NCBI GenBank assembly: GCA_020630955.1
Contig: JAHDIE010000002.1
Span: 1-64,000 of the forward strand
DNA: 64,000 nt
DNA from: Saprospiraceae bacterium
GTDB taxonomy: Bacteria > Bacteroidota > Bacteroidia > Chitinophagales > Saprospiraceae
Direction of reading: 5' to 3'
Made by a program: the position numbers and the translations under genes. This document shows positions 19,331 through 27,889 of this stretch, piece by piece; position 1 is the first letter of the stretch, and each line of letters opens with the position of its first letter. The notes under the pieces are model-generated. The model had not been told where the DNA came from and searched no databases. It saw only the letters and a list, made by a program, of their open reading frames with translations.

Positions 19331-19804
19331 TTAATTTGACGCTTTATCTAATGCAGAGAAACCATCTTTCATGTTATAGGCATTCTCAAAGCCTAAGTCC
19401 TTCATCATAGAGACAGCTTTCGCGCTTCGTCCCCCCGATCTGCAGTAAACTATATATGTATCCTTTTTGTCAAGTTTGCTTATTTTTGTTTTAAAGCTGT
19501 TTTCTAAAAAGTCAATTTTTAAAGATCCAGGAAAACTACCTTCCTTTATCTCATCTTGTGTTCTAACATCAACAATTTTAATTTTATCATTTTCTGATAA
19601 CATCATCAATGCAGTTTTAGCATCTATGTTGCTGTCATATTGATTCGAATCTTTTAAAACTTTTTTCGATATTTTTTTAAGATCTTTATTCTCATTCTCG
19701 CTCCCGCCTTTAATTTGATTTACTTTAGAGCTACTCGCAGAAGGATCAGTTTTGCAAGATATTAAACATGTGAAAATCAAAAAGACTAAGAAATGTTTAT
19801 TCAT
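19331..19804 (-). CDS. Rhodanese-domain lipoprotein
   Basis: A 157-residue protein with a lipoprotein signal (LISC, cysteine 17), a charged linker and one rhodanese domain (about 60-155). The active-site loop reads YCRSGGRSAKAV with the catalytic cysteine intact; the domain entry IVDVRTQDEIKEGSFPGSLKIDF is typical. It probably carries sulfur or acts as a redox protein at the periplasmic face of a membrane. It is 37 bp downstream of dapB on the same strand, so co-transcription is possible, though no functional link is evident. Confidence 0.88.
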   Translation of the reverse strand: MNKHFLVFLIFTCLISCKTDPSASSSKVNQIKGGSENENKDLKKISKKVLKDSNQYDSNIDAKTALMMLSENDKIKIVDVRTQDEIKEGSFPGSLKIDFLENSFKTKISKLDKKDTYIVYCRSGGRSAKAVSMMKDLGFENAYNMKDGFSALDKASN

Positions 19805-19841
19805 AGTATTAATATTCTATTGGTGAATTAAATGTTGCATA

Positions 19842-20561
19842 TTAAAGATCAAGGACATTTTTCATTGTAAATATCCCTTGTTTATTTGAAATCCATTTTG
19901 CAGCAGCTAATGCTCCTTCTGCAAATGCTGCTCTGTCTAGTGCTGAATGATGTAACTCAAGAAACTCAAATTGTGATTTATATGTAACGGTGTGATCTCC
20001 TTTAACTTCTCCTTTTCTTTCTGCGTTTATCAATATTGTCCTATCCGTATAAGAATTTTCCTCCATGCTCCACTGATCATATTGACTGTGGTTATTAATG
20101 ATGTCATTTGCTAAGGTTAAGGAAGTTCCACTTGGGGAATCTAATTTATGGACATGATGTATTTCATTTATCTCTGCTTTAAATCCTTTATTAGACATAA
20201 TTTTGGCAAGTTTCTGATTCATTGCAAAGAAAATATTCATTCCTAAGCTAAAATTACTTGCATACAAAAAGGATCCTTTTTGCTGTTTAAAAATATTCTT
20301 TATCTGATCATATTGTGAAGTCCATCCAGTTGAGCCACATACAGTTGGAATATTATTTAAGGCAAGTTTTTTTAAATTTTCAAAGGCATTTTCTGGTCCA
20401 GAAAGCTCAATTGCGACATCAACATTCTTCAAGTTAGTGGGAGTGAATTCTAAAAGGTTTTTAGAATTGATTTTTAATACAAGATGGGTATTTTTGTCTT
20501 GTTGAATTTGCTCCTCAATTTTTTGACCTAATTTGCCAAACCCTATTATCGCAATGTTCAT
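19842..20561 (-). CDS. dapB: 4-hydroxy-tetrahydrodipicolinate reductase
   Basis: NAD(P)H-dependent step of the lysine and meso-diaminopimelate pathway. The 239-residue protein has the Rossmann motif IAIIGFGKLGQKI at the N-terminus, the GSTGWTSQYDQI region, the active-site helix EINEIHHVHKLDSPSGTSLTLA with the expected HH and K, and the conserved SALDRAAFAEGALAAAKW near the end. The family's usual first glycine motif GxxGxxG is kept as GFGKLG. A TTG lies immediately before the ATG; I use the ATG. Confidence 0.92.
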   Translation of the reverse strand: MNIAIIGFGKLGQKIEEQIQQDKNTHLVLKINSKNLLEFTPTNLKNVDVAIELSGPENAFENLKKLALNNIPTVCGSTGWTSQYDQIKNIFKQQKGSFLYASNFSLGMNIFFAMNQKLAKIMSNKGFKAEINEIHHVHKLDSPSGTSLTLANDIINNHSQYDQWSMEENSYTDRTILINAERKGEVKGDHTVTYKSQFEFLELHHSALDRAAFAEGALAAAKWISNKQGIFTMKNVLDL

Positions 20562-20740
20562 CAAATTTTTATTAAATAAGAAATATTAATATGGGCGAAA
20601 TTAATAATATATCTTAACATTGCGCTATCTCTTTGATTATTAACCTTGTTTATATTGTTAATAAAATGCATATATAAATAAGTTTAAGTTCATGCCTTAT
20701 TTTAACAAGAATCATATAATTTTATTACAAACTAACTTGT

Positions 20741-21643
20741 ATGTCTGAGAACGGAACAGAAAGAAATGATAATAAAGGCTGGTTTAAAAGATTTAAAGAT
20801 GGTATCCAAACTGCCACAAAATTTAAAAAAGATACTCCTGACGGACTATGGCATAAATGCAAAGGGTGTGGTGAAACAGTAACCATTAAGGAGTTAAAGG
20901 AAAATCTTTATTTATGTCCGAAATGTGATCACCATACAAGAATTGGAAGCCATGATTATTTTGATATTCTTTTTGATGGAAAATATAGTTCTCATTTTGA
21001 TGAAATTATATCAAAAGATTTTCTTGAGTTTGTGGATTTAAAACCATATGAACAAAGGTTAGAAAAGGCAAAGATCAATACACAATTAAATGACGCCATT
21101 ACAGTAGCGCGTGGCAAGATCAATAAAAAGGAAATTATTATTGCCGCAATGGATTTTAGTTTCATTGGTGGTTCTATGGGAAGTGTTGTTGGTGAAAAAA
21201 TCTCCAAGGCAATTGACTTGGCCATTGAAGAGAGAATTCCATTTATGATAATTTCAAAGTCCGGAGGTGCAAGAATGATGGAGTCTGCTTTCTCCTTAAT
21301 GCAAATGGCAAAAACTTCAGCGAAACTAGCTCTTTTATCAAGACATAAGATACCATACTTTAGTTTTCTAACTGATCCAACCACAGGAGGAGTTACCGCT
21401 TCTTTTGCAATGTTAGGCGATATTAATTTTTCAGAACCTGGAGCTTTAATAGGATTTGCTGGGCCAAGGGTCATTAAGGAAACTATTAAAAGAGACCTAC
21501 CAGAAGGTTTCCAAAGTTCTGAATTTTTGTTAGAACACGGCTTTTTAGATTTTATTGTTCACCGAAAAGAGCTGAAGGAAAAGTTATCAGATCTGTTATT
21601 TATTTTTTCTGTTCCTGATTCAATAAGTCAAGAGGTTGCATAA
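20741..21643 (+). CDS. accD: Acetyl-CoA carboxylase carboxyltransferase subunit beta
   Basis: Beta half of the carboxyltransferase that makes malonyl-CoA. The N-terminal zinc ribbon has four cysteines (C40, C43, C59, C62) and the following crotonase-like fold shows MDFSFIGGSMGSVVGEK, SGGARMMES, DPTTGGVTASFAMLGD and GFAGPRVIKETI. The length of 300 suits the family. It is divergent from dapB across a 179-bp gap. The last 44 bases lie antisense over the 3' end of bshC. Confidence 0.96.
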   Translation: MSENGTERNDNKGWFKRFKDGIQTATKFKKDTPDGLWHKCKGCGETVTIKELKENLYLCPKCDHHTRIGSHDYFDILFDGKYSSHFDEIISKDFLEFVDLKPYEQRLEKAKINTQLNDAITVARGKINKKEIIIAAMDFSFIGGSMGSVVGEKISKAIDLAIEERIPFMIISKSGGARMMESAFSLMQMAKTSAKLALLSRHKIPYFSFLTDPTTGGVTASFAMLGDINFSEPGALIGFAGPRVIKETIKRDLPEGFQSSEFLLEHGFLDFIVHRKELKEKLSDLLFIFSVPDSISQEVA

Positions 21644-23234
21644 AGAAAACGATAAACTTTTTTTCTAAAGGATTTAACTCTTTTACCAACTTTGTGATCA
21701 GCCCGAAACCATAGTCATTGATATATTGAAAGATATTTTCTTTTCTTTCTTGCAGTCCCTTTGAAGGGAAAAGCTTATTTTGAACTTTTGCTATTCGATT
21801 AAGTTCTATCTCTTCTTTTTTCTTGATTGCTTTATGAATCTTTTTTTCAATTGCCTCAATTCCTTTTTTCATTTTTGCAACTTCCGCTTGTGCAAATTTC
21901 TCAAGAGTTGGATCTACGTTTTTTGCTTTTTCAATGGCTGCCCCCATTATTTTTTGTAACTCCATCTCTTGAGCTTCCAAAGAATATGAGTCTTGGTTTT
22001 TTGAAGACATATAGTATTTAATTAAGTCATCGGTTTGCTGGAAGTAATTTTTAAACTCAATGTCATTCTTCATTAATAACTTTTGTAAACTATGGCTTAC
22101 TATCATTGCTGAATTACGTCGGATCAGCATAGGAAATGGAATTTTGAAATATTCAAATTGTACTTTCCGTTCAAGCCAATATGCTATTTCTCCTCCTCCT
22201 CCTATATAGGCTAAATTTGGTAGAATGCTTTCTTGATAAATTGGACGCATTACAACATTTGGAGAAAAAGATCCAGGGTTGTTTTCGATTTCAGTTTCAA
22301 GCTCATCTTTGGTCCAATTATTTTTATTATCGTTTGTCGTAAAATTCAATCCATCGAAGATAATTCTTGATCTTGACTTTTGGGTTCTATAGAAAAAATT
22401 AATATTTCTGGCATGTGCTTGAGGTTTCCATCCAAGCTTCGCTAATTCTTTTTGAGTGTTTAGAATGAGCTCTTCACTTGGTTGGTTAAAGATTTCTTCT
22501 TTGATATGCTGTATAAACAAGTGTTTTAATCTTTCGTCATCCATTGATAAAATTAATATCCCTTCTTGTCCAAATAATTCGTGGGTTAGTGCTCTTGCAA
22601 ACTCACTGTAATTTTTAGCAGTCTTAAGTAAAGGTAGGATTTTTGATTCAAGCCACTTTCCTATGTAAGAGTCTTGGCCAAGGATTTGGGATATACTTGA
22701 AACTACTTGATCAATTCCATTCGTACTTGCCTGACCAACAGATCCTCCATCCCAATCATTGTCTTCCCATACTATGTCTTTTCCAAATAAACTTAAATGG
22801 TTAATTTCTTCAAAATCATGATCTTCTCCTCCTGTAATAAAGCATGGGATAAAGTTATAGGAAGGATAATTGTGTTTTAGCTGCTTTGATAAATTTATTA
22901 CAGAAGCAATTTTGAAGATGTAATATAACGGACCTGTTAGCAAGGATGGTTGATGTGCTGTCGTAATGGTAAAAGTATTCTCACTTTTAAGTTGATCAAT
23001 TAAATCAAGCTGATTTGAAGTGTTTGAATATGACTCGTATTGTTCTTTTAATACTTCTGCAAGAACATTTCGATTTATTGATTGCTTTGATTTAAGCTCT
23101 ATAAGAGATTTGAAATTTGCTAATTCGGGTTTTACAGAATAGTAGTCTTTTAGCCTTTCTGTTTCAAGAATGTACATTTTATCTTTTAGAGAAAGCTGAG
23201 TTAATTGATTGTAATTATATTTTTTAATATCCAT
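21600..23234 (-). CDS. bshC: Bacillithiol biosynthesis cysteine-adding enzyme BshC
   Basis: Last enzyme of bacillithiol synthesis; it adds cysteine to glucosaminyl-malate. The 544-residue protein has the family signatures TAHQPSLLTGPLYYIFKIASVINL, CFITGGEDHDFEEINH (the DHDF-type nucleotide site) and, later, PNLAYIGGGGEIAYWLE, then a lysine-rich coiled coil of about 80 residues. The start is the ATG giving MDIKKYNYNQ: an upstream in-frame TTG would add ten residues, but it lies inside a TAnnTTTG promoter box. The 44-bp 3' overlap with accD is convergent. Presence of BshC implies bacillithiol as the low-molecular-weight thiol. Confidence 0.93.
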   Translation of the reverse strand: MDIKKYNYNQLTQLSLKDKMYILETERLKDYYSVKPELANFKSLIELKSKQSINRNVLAEVLKEQYESYSNTSNQLDLIDQLKSENTFTITTAHQPSLLTGPLYYIFKIASVINLSKQLKHNYPSYNFIPCFITGGEDHDFEEINHLSLFGKDIVWEDNDWDGGSVGQASTNGIDQVVSSISQILGQDSYIGKWLESKILPLLKTAKNYSEFARALTHELFGQEGILILSMDDERLKHLFIQHIKEEIFNQPSEELILNTQKELAKLGWKPQAHARNINFFYRTQKSRSRIIFDGLNFTTNDNKNNWTKDELETEIENNPGSFSPNVVMRPIYQESILPNLAYIGGGGEIAYWLERKVQFEYFKIPFPMLIRRNSAMIVSHSLQKLLMKNDIEFKNYFQQTDDLIKYYMSSKNQDSYSLEAQEMELQKIMGAAIEKAKNVDPTLEKFAQAEVAKMKKGIEAIEKKIHKAIKKKEEIELNRIAKVQNKLFPSKGLQERKENIFQYINDYGFGLITKLVKELNPLEKKFIVFFMQPLDLLNQEQKK

Positions 23235-23261
23235 TGGTGTGGAATAATGCGATTTATTCTG

Positions 23262-23269
23262 CAAATTTA
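23262..23269 (-). promoter_or_regulatory. Putative -7 box (TAnnTTTG) for bshC
   Basis: The minus strand reads TAAATTTG, ending 27 bp before the bshC ATG. It excludes the alternative TTG start, whose codon lies within the box. No convincing -33 TTTG was seen. Confidence 0.35.
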
Positions 23270-23294
23270 ATTTTTATTTTATCAGATTTAATAA

Positions 23295-24350
23295 ATGCTG
23301 CAATTCATAAGTCAAAGATTTGTTTCTGGAGTTCTATCTTTAGTTTTTATTGTTGTGCTAATATCTACAATAATCTACATGGGCCCAGTTGATCCTGCCA
23401 CTTTGAGTTTTGGCCAGCAGATGAGTTCCAATGCTTTAGCACTGAAACAAAAAGAGCTTTCTTTGGACCAACCTGTTAGTAGTCAGATACTATATTATCT
23501 CAACGACCTTTCTCCTTTGTCAATATATCTTTCAAACTCTATAAAACTCGAAAGGGTAGGCGGAGTAAAACTAATCGACGGTGAAGAAAAGTCATTGCTT
23601 TTAAAAGCGCCTCACTTTCGTGAATCTTATCAAACCGGAGAAAGAGTTTGGACCATGATTAAGCGCGTAATGCCCAATACTTTTATTTTAGCTTTATCCG
23701 CAATTCTAATTGCAACAATTCTAGGTATTGGTTTAGGCATGATTGCAGCGCTAAATAAAGATAATTTGATTGATGGATTGATTGTAGCAATTTCGACCTT
23801 GGGCTATTCAGTTCCAAGTTATGTTAGTGCTATTATACTTAGTTTACTTTTTGGGTTTTATTGGAAAAGTTGGACAGGATTAAATATGCAAGGATCATTA
23901 CTTACACTAAATGACTTAGGAGATGAAATAATCCAATGGAAAAATTTAATACTTCCTGCTATCGCTCTAGGCGTAAGGCCAATTTCTGTGATTACTCAAA
24001 TTAGCAGAAATGCAATGCTTAATGTAAAGGCAAAGCCTTATATTTTAACAGCTAAAGCCAAAGGGGTTTCAATTATTCAGTTGATTAGGAATCATATCTT
24101 TAAAAATATGTTAAACCCAATTGTAACCACTGTGAGTGGATGGTTTGCTTCTCTGCTTGCAGGAGCATTTTTTGTAGAAAGTATATTCAATTATAATGGA
24201 ATGGGACTACTTACCGTAAATGCCTTATTGAATTATGACACTCCTTTGTTGCTTGGATGTATTATTGTAATTGCAATATTATTTATTGGACTAAACCTAT
24301 TGATTGACCTAATTTATGCGTATTTGGATCCAAAAGTCAATTTCAAATAG
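23295..24350 (+). CDS. ABC transporter permease of the OppB/DppB type
   Basis: Inner-membrane permease of a peptide/nickel-type ABC importer (351 residues). It has the N-terminal membrane helix with RFVSGVLSLVFIVVLIST, a periplasmic insert of roughly 100 residues, then five further hydrophobic segments. The EAA-type coupling loop reads YILTAKAKGVSIIQLIRNHIFKNMLNP, the usual contact with the ATPase. The partner permease, both ATPases and binding protein are absent nearby; a peptide-binding lipoprotein occurs 29 kb away. It begins 60 bp from the divergent bshC ATG and ends at a bidirectional terminator. Confidence 0.92.
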   Translation: MLQFISQRFVSGVLSLVFIVVLISTIIYMGPVDPATLSFGQQMSSNALALKQKELSLDQPVSSQILYYLNDLSPLSIYLSNSIKLERVGGVKLIDGEEKSLLLKAPHFRESYQTGERVWTMIKRVMPNTFILALSAILIATILGIGLGMIAALNKDNLIDGLIVAISTLGYSVPSYVSAIILSLLFGFYWKSWTGLNMQGSLLTLNDLGDEIIQWKNLILPAIALGVRPISVITQISRNAMLNVKAKPYILTAKAKGVSIIQLIRNHIFKNMLNPIVTTVSGWFASLLAGAFFVESIFNYNGMGLLTVNALLNYDTPLLLGCIIVIAILFIGLNLLIDLIYAYLDPKVNFK

Positions 24351-24360
24351 AAGGCAAAAA

Positions 24361-24390
24361 AAAAGAGCAGAATCGTTATTCTACTCTTTT
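24361..24390. terminator. Bidirectional terminator
   Basis: A 13-bp stem with one mismatch (AAAAGAGCAGAAT with ATTCTACTCTTTT) and a CGTT loop lies between the convergent permease gene and barrel-protein gene, A-rich before and T-rich after. Confidence 0.85.
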
Positions 24391-24425
24391 GACTTGTAAT
24401 TTAGGCAATTAAAAAACGTCGGAAA

Positions 24426-25118
24426 TTAGAACGATGTTCCAATTGTAAGTTTAATCTCGCTAGGTCTAGTTTTAAAGCTGTTTTCCTGATTTCCTCCAAA
24501 TGTCATATTCTCTCCAATAGCTTCAAAAGCATGGATGTATCGTACATCTACAGAGAAGATACCTAGATCGACCCCAAACGCTGCTTGACTGCCTAAATTT
24601 ATTTTAGAATCTTTGATTTTGTACCCAACAAGTTCAGTAAATTCGGTAATAGTTGCCAAATTATACCTTACAACTGGTCCAACTCCAAGTCTAAATTTTC
24701 CTAATTTTCCTCCTGCAAGAACAGGAATTTCAATGTTTCGATAAGATTCATTAAAAATCTTAGCTGTCTTGTCCTTTTCTCCAAATCCAGTCACATCAAA
24801 GCTTGAAGAAAAACTTGTGTGAAGCATTCCAAATTGAATAAATGCATATTCAAAAGTTTTTTCAAGTGAAATTCCAACTGATTTGCTACTTGAACTTCCT
24901 AAATAGTCAATTTCATAGGCAATCCCATCAGAAGCCAAATACACAACAATAGATTCAGGTTGTGTAATATGTGCTCCGATGCCGATTCTTGGTCCAACTT
25001 TCCATTTGGATTCTTGAAGCTCTAAGGTTTCCTCAGCAATTTCATCTAAATGAAGCTCCTGAGCAGATAAGGAAAAGGTCATAAGGGTGGTGAAAATTGC
25101 AAATAAAATGTGTCTCAT
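24426..25118 (-). CDS. Predicted outer-membrane beta-barrel protein
   Basis: A 230-residue secreted protein with a signal peptide (about 1-19, ending SLSAQ) and a barrel-like series of strands (KWKVGPRIGIGAHIT, FEYAFIQFGMLHTSF, IPVLAGGKLGKFRLGVGPVVRYN, FGVDLGIFSVDVRYIHAFE), ending in LTIGTSF, an aromatic-terminated strand expected for outer-membrane barrels. It resembles the PorT-type barrels of Bacteroidota only in general pattern, and I assign no specific role. Confidence 0.7.
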   Translation of the reverse strand: MRHILFAIFTTLMTFSLSAQELHLDEIAEETLELQESKWKVGPRIGIGAHITQPESIVVYLASDGIAYEIDYLGSSSSKSVGISLEKTFEYAFIQFGMLHTSFSSSFDVTGFGEKDKTAKIFNESYRNIEIPVLAGGKLGKFRLGVGPVVRYNLATITEFTELVGYKIKDSKINLGSQAAFGVDLGIFSVDVRYIHAFEAIGENMTFGGNQENSFKTRPSEIKLTIGTSF

Positions 25119-25247
25119 TGTGTTTCTTTTTGCAATTTTGAGTAATTGGTTCTGCTTTTTAAAGCAGTATTAAATTTTTTTGCTTAGATATTGACGAGAC
25201 ATAATTTTTTTAGAAGTCAGAATCCTGCACTGTTAAGGAATAAAATT

Positions 25248-25268
25248 CTGAATAAAAACATTATTCAG
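25248..25268. promoter_or_regulatory. 8-bp perfect dyad in the gap before purM
   Basis: CTGAATAA and TTATTCAG flank the 5-nt spacer AAACA. With only short flanking A/T runs it looks more like an operator or weak hairpin than a terminator. It lies 113 bp upstream of purM and 130 bp upstream of the divergent barrel gene. Confidence 0.3.
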
Positions 25269-25355
25269 TCTATCTCTAAGACTTCGCAAAGATTAACTAT
25301 TTTTCTTCTTGAATGCTTTATTTGTCTCTTCAAAAGATAGATTTGTAAAGCTTTG

Positions 25356-25363
25356 TACATTTG
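25356..25363 (+). promoter_or_regulatory. Putative -7 box (TAnnTTTG) for purM
   Basis: TACATTTG matches the Bacteroidota -7 consensus 17 bp before the purM ATG. A TTTG occurs upstream, but at the wrong spacing. Confidence 0.3.
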
Positions 25364-25380
25364 TTACTCAATAATATTGC

Positions 25381-26553
25381 ATGATAGAAGACAGATACCA
25401 AAAAAGAGGCGTTTCAGCAGGTAAAGAAGAAGTTCACAAGGCTATAAAAAATATGTCCAAAGGCCTTTATGAATACGCATTCTGCAAGATTTTGCCAGAT
25501 ATCGTTGGTGGAGACGAGGAATTTTGTAACGTTATGCATGCTGATACAGCAGGTACCAAAACAAGCCTAGCTTATTTATATTGGAAAGAAACTGGTGATA
25601 TTTCTGTTTGGAAAGGTGTGGTTCAGGATGCAATGGTAATGAATCTTGATGATCTGGGTGCTGTAGGAGCTATTCAAAACATAATTGTGTCATCCACAAT
25701 CGGACGAAACAGTAAATTTGTACCAGGTGAAGTTTTATCTGTTGTAATACAGGCTGCTCAAGACTTTATAGAACAAATGGAATCATTAGGTATTAGTATT
25801 TATCACTCTGGAGGTGAAACTGCAGATGTTGGTGATATTGTGAGAACTATCGATATTGGCTTCACTACTTTTGGTCGACTTAGGCGTTCCGATCTGATTG
25901 TTAATGATATAAAAGATGGTGATGTTATTGTAGGTCTATCTTCTTCAGGACAAGCAAGCTATGAGCATGAATACAATGGAGGAATGGGTTCAAATGGACT
26001 TACTTCTGCAAGACATGATGTACTTGGCAAAGTTTATGCTGAGAAATATCCTGAATCATATGAAAACGCTATTCCTCATGAAGTGGTATATTCAGGATCC
26101 AAAAGCTTAACTGATACCATAAATATTAAAGGCCAGGATATTCAAATTGGGAAGTTGTTACTTTCTCCCACTAGAACTTATCTACCAGTTATTAAAGAAG
26201 TATTAAAGCAATTAAAAGGGGATATTTCTGGAATTATTCATTGTACAGGTGGAGCACAAACTAAAGTTGAAAAATTTATTAAAAACAAGCATATTATAAA
26301 GGATGCTATGTTTGAAATTCCTCCTTTATTCAAATTGATTAAGAAAGAAAGTGGTACATCTTACAAAGAAATGTACAAGGTCTTTAACATGGGACACAGA
26401 CTAGAAATTTACTTGCCTTCAGATAAAGCACAGAATATCATAGATATTGCCTCGAGTTTTAATATTGAGGCTAAGATTATCGGTAGAGTAGAAGAGGCAG
26501 AGCAAAATCAAGTAACCGTTCATTCACCTGAAGGAATAATCAGTTACAAATAG
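25381..26553 (+). CDS. purM: Phosphoribosylformylglycinamidine cyclo-ligase, Bacteroidota-type PurM
   Basis: Fifth step of purine synthesis (FGAM to AIR). The 390-residue protein is longer than the 345-residue E. coli PurM and follows the Bacteroidota form with its opening RGVSAGKEEVHKAIKN. Key strings are MHADTAGTKTSLAYLYWKETG (ATP/metal loop), the aspartate pair in MVMNLDDLGAVGA, YHSGGETADVGDI, and GLSSSGQASYEHEYNGGMGSNGLTSAR. Some databases call this group AIR synthase-related protein. It abuts the convergent membrane protein gene with no intergenic bases. Confidence 0.9.
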   Translation: MIEDRYQKRGVSAGKEEVHKAIKNMSKGLYEYAFCKILPDIVGGDEEFCNVMHADTAGTKTSLAYLYWKETGDISVWKGVVQDAMVMNLDDLGAVGAIQNIIVSSTIGRNSKFVPGEVLSVVIQAAQDFIEQMESLGISIYHSGGETADVGDIVRTIDIGFTTFGRLRRSDLIVNDIKDGDVIVGLSSSGQASYEHEYNGGMGSNGLTSARHDVLGKVYAEKYPESYENAIPHEVVYSGSKSLTDTINIKGQDIQIGKLLLSPTRTYLPVIKEVLKQLKGDISGIIHCTGGAQTKVEKFIKNKHIIKDAMFEIPPLFKLIKKESGTSYKEMYKVFNMGHRLEIYLPSDKAQNIIDIASSFNIEAKIIGRVEEAEQNQVTVHSPEGIISYK

Positions 26554-27621
26554 TTAGCCTTTCTTATTTTGTTTATCCTGCCAATTCTTCTTTGCCAACT
26601 GTTGCAAATCTTCAACGGTATCGGTCTCATCTATAATTTCTTGACCTAATAATGTTTCAAATAAATCTTCAAGACTAACCAGGCCTACAATGTTACCGAA
26701 TTCATCATTGACTACACTTAAGTGTTGTTTTTGTTTTGTCATTTTATTGAATAGTTCTGGAAGTGCAGTGTCGTGACTGATAAAGTTGACAGGATTTTTT
26801 ATATCCGCCATTTTAACATCTTTTTTCCCTTCTGCCAATAATTCTAATACCTTATCTTTTAATACAATTCCTGTTATATTGTCATTTTGATCTTTGTAAA
26901 TAGGAATTCGTGAATAAGGGATGTTAATTCCTTCTTTGTAAAAATCATCTAAGCTTATGTTTTCCTCTACCATATACGCGACGGTCTTGGGTGACATAAT
27001 ATCTCTCACAGTCTGCTGTTCGAAACTTAATAGATTATTGATGATCGTAGATTCATTTGCTTTAAGTGCGCCACTTTCCGTCCCTGCTTGTGTAATAGCC
27101 ATAATATCAGATCTTGAAAGAACACTTTTGTCTTTATCGGATTTTAACCTTTTAGTAATGAATTGAGAGACCCAAACAAAAGGTGCCAAAATGAAAAGAA
27201 GCATTTTTAATGTTGATACAGTAAAAGGAGCCAGTGACTTCCAATTGTTAGCTCCAATTGTTTTTGGAATAATTTCAGACAAAATTAAAATTGCCAATGT
27301 CATAATTCCGGCTACAAGAGATTCGTAACTAAGATGCATAAAACCAAGGTCAATATCTTTGTCAACAAAGATCTTACCTGCTACAGATCCTACTCCAATT
27401 GCACCTACAGTGTGCGCAATAGTATTTAAAGTAAGGATAGCAGAAAGCGGTTTATCAATATCCTCTTTGTACTCTTGAAGCGCTTTTCCGGTGGCGCTTC
27501 CTTTGGAAACTTCAGAATTAATATAGGAAGGGGTAATACTAAGCAATACTGCTTCGAGTATTGAGCAAAGAAAAGAAAACCCTATGGACAATAGAAAAAA
27601 TATTATAAGTGTAGTATACAT
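26554..27621 (-). CDS. CNNM/CorC-family membrane protein with CBS pair (hemolysin-family)
   Basis: A 355-residue integral membrane protein: a CNNM (DUF21) domain of three or four helices (about 1-180), then two CBS domains (SRIPIYKDQNDNITGIVLKDKVLELL and LSVVNDEFGNIVGLVSLEDLFETLLGQEI). The usual C-terminal CorC/HlyC domain is absent, as in the short form common in Bacteroidota. Members are linked to magnesium or cobalt transport; the hemolysin name is historical. A longer reading adds 22 residues with a poor N-terminus; I use the internal ATG (MYTTLIIFFLLS) because it is hydrophobic from the start and lies 19 bp after a TATCTTTG promoter box. Confidence 0.88.
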   Translation of the reverse strand: MYTTLIIFFLLSIGFSFLCSILEAVLLSITPSYINSEVSKGSATGKALQEYKEDIDKPLSAILTLNTIAHTVGAIGVGSVAGKIFVDKDIDLGFMHLSYESLVAGIMTLAILILSEIIPKTIGANNWKSLAPFTVSTLKMLLFILAPFVWVSQFITKRLKSDKDKSVLSRSDIMAITQAGTESGALKANESTIINNLLSFEQQTVRDIMSPKTVAYMVEENISLDDFYKEGINIPYSRIPIYKDQNDNITGIVLKDKVLELLAEGKKDVKMADIKNPVNFISHDTALPELFNKMTKQKQHLSVVNDEFGNIVGLVSLEDLFETLLGQEIIDETDTVEDLQQLAKKNWQDKQNKKG

Positions 27622-27640
27622 CGACTTTAAATTGTTTGGA

Positions 27641-27648
27641 CAAAGATA
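27641..27648 (-). promoter_or_regulatory. Putative -7 box (TAnnTTTG) for the CNNM gene
   Basis: The minus strand reads TATCTTTG. It lies downstream of the first possible ATG but upstream of the chosen one, which supports the shorter start. Confidence 0.35.
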
Positions 27649-27889
27649 ACAGACCATTTTATTAAATAAAATTATCATATGTGCCATTATTTAAATAGAA
27701 TTTGGCTAATTGTGGCAAAATGCCTAATAATCTTTCTTTCATAAGTAAAGACTAGGATTATCCTTGCGTTCGTTTAATCATTAACGATTTATAATTTGCT
27801 ATTTAATTGTCAATTCTTTAGAAAGCTAAGAACATTGTGGCAATACGATTTTTATTAATATAACTTTCGGGTAACGAAACTATACACAG

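Noticed and set aside
26554-27687. Longer start for the CNNM protein (22 extra residues)
   Set aside because: The extension is poorly suited to a membrane protein N-terminus and begins upstream of a TAnnTTTG box, whereas the inner ATG starts directly in a hydrophobic helix.
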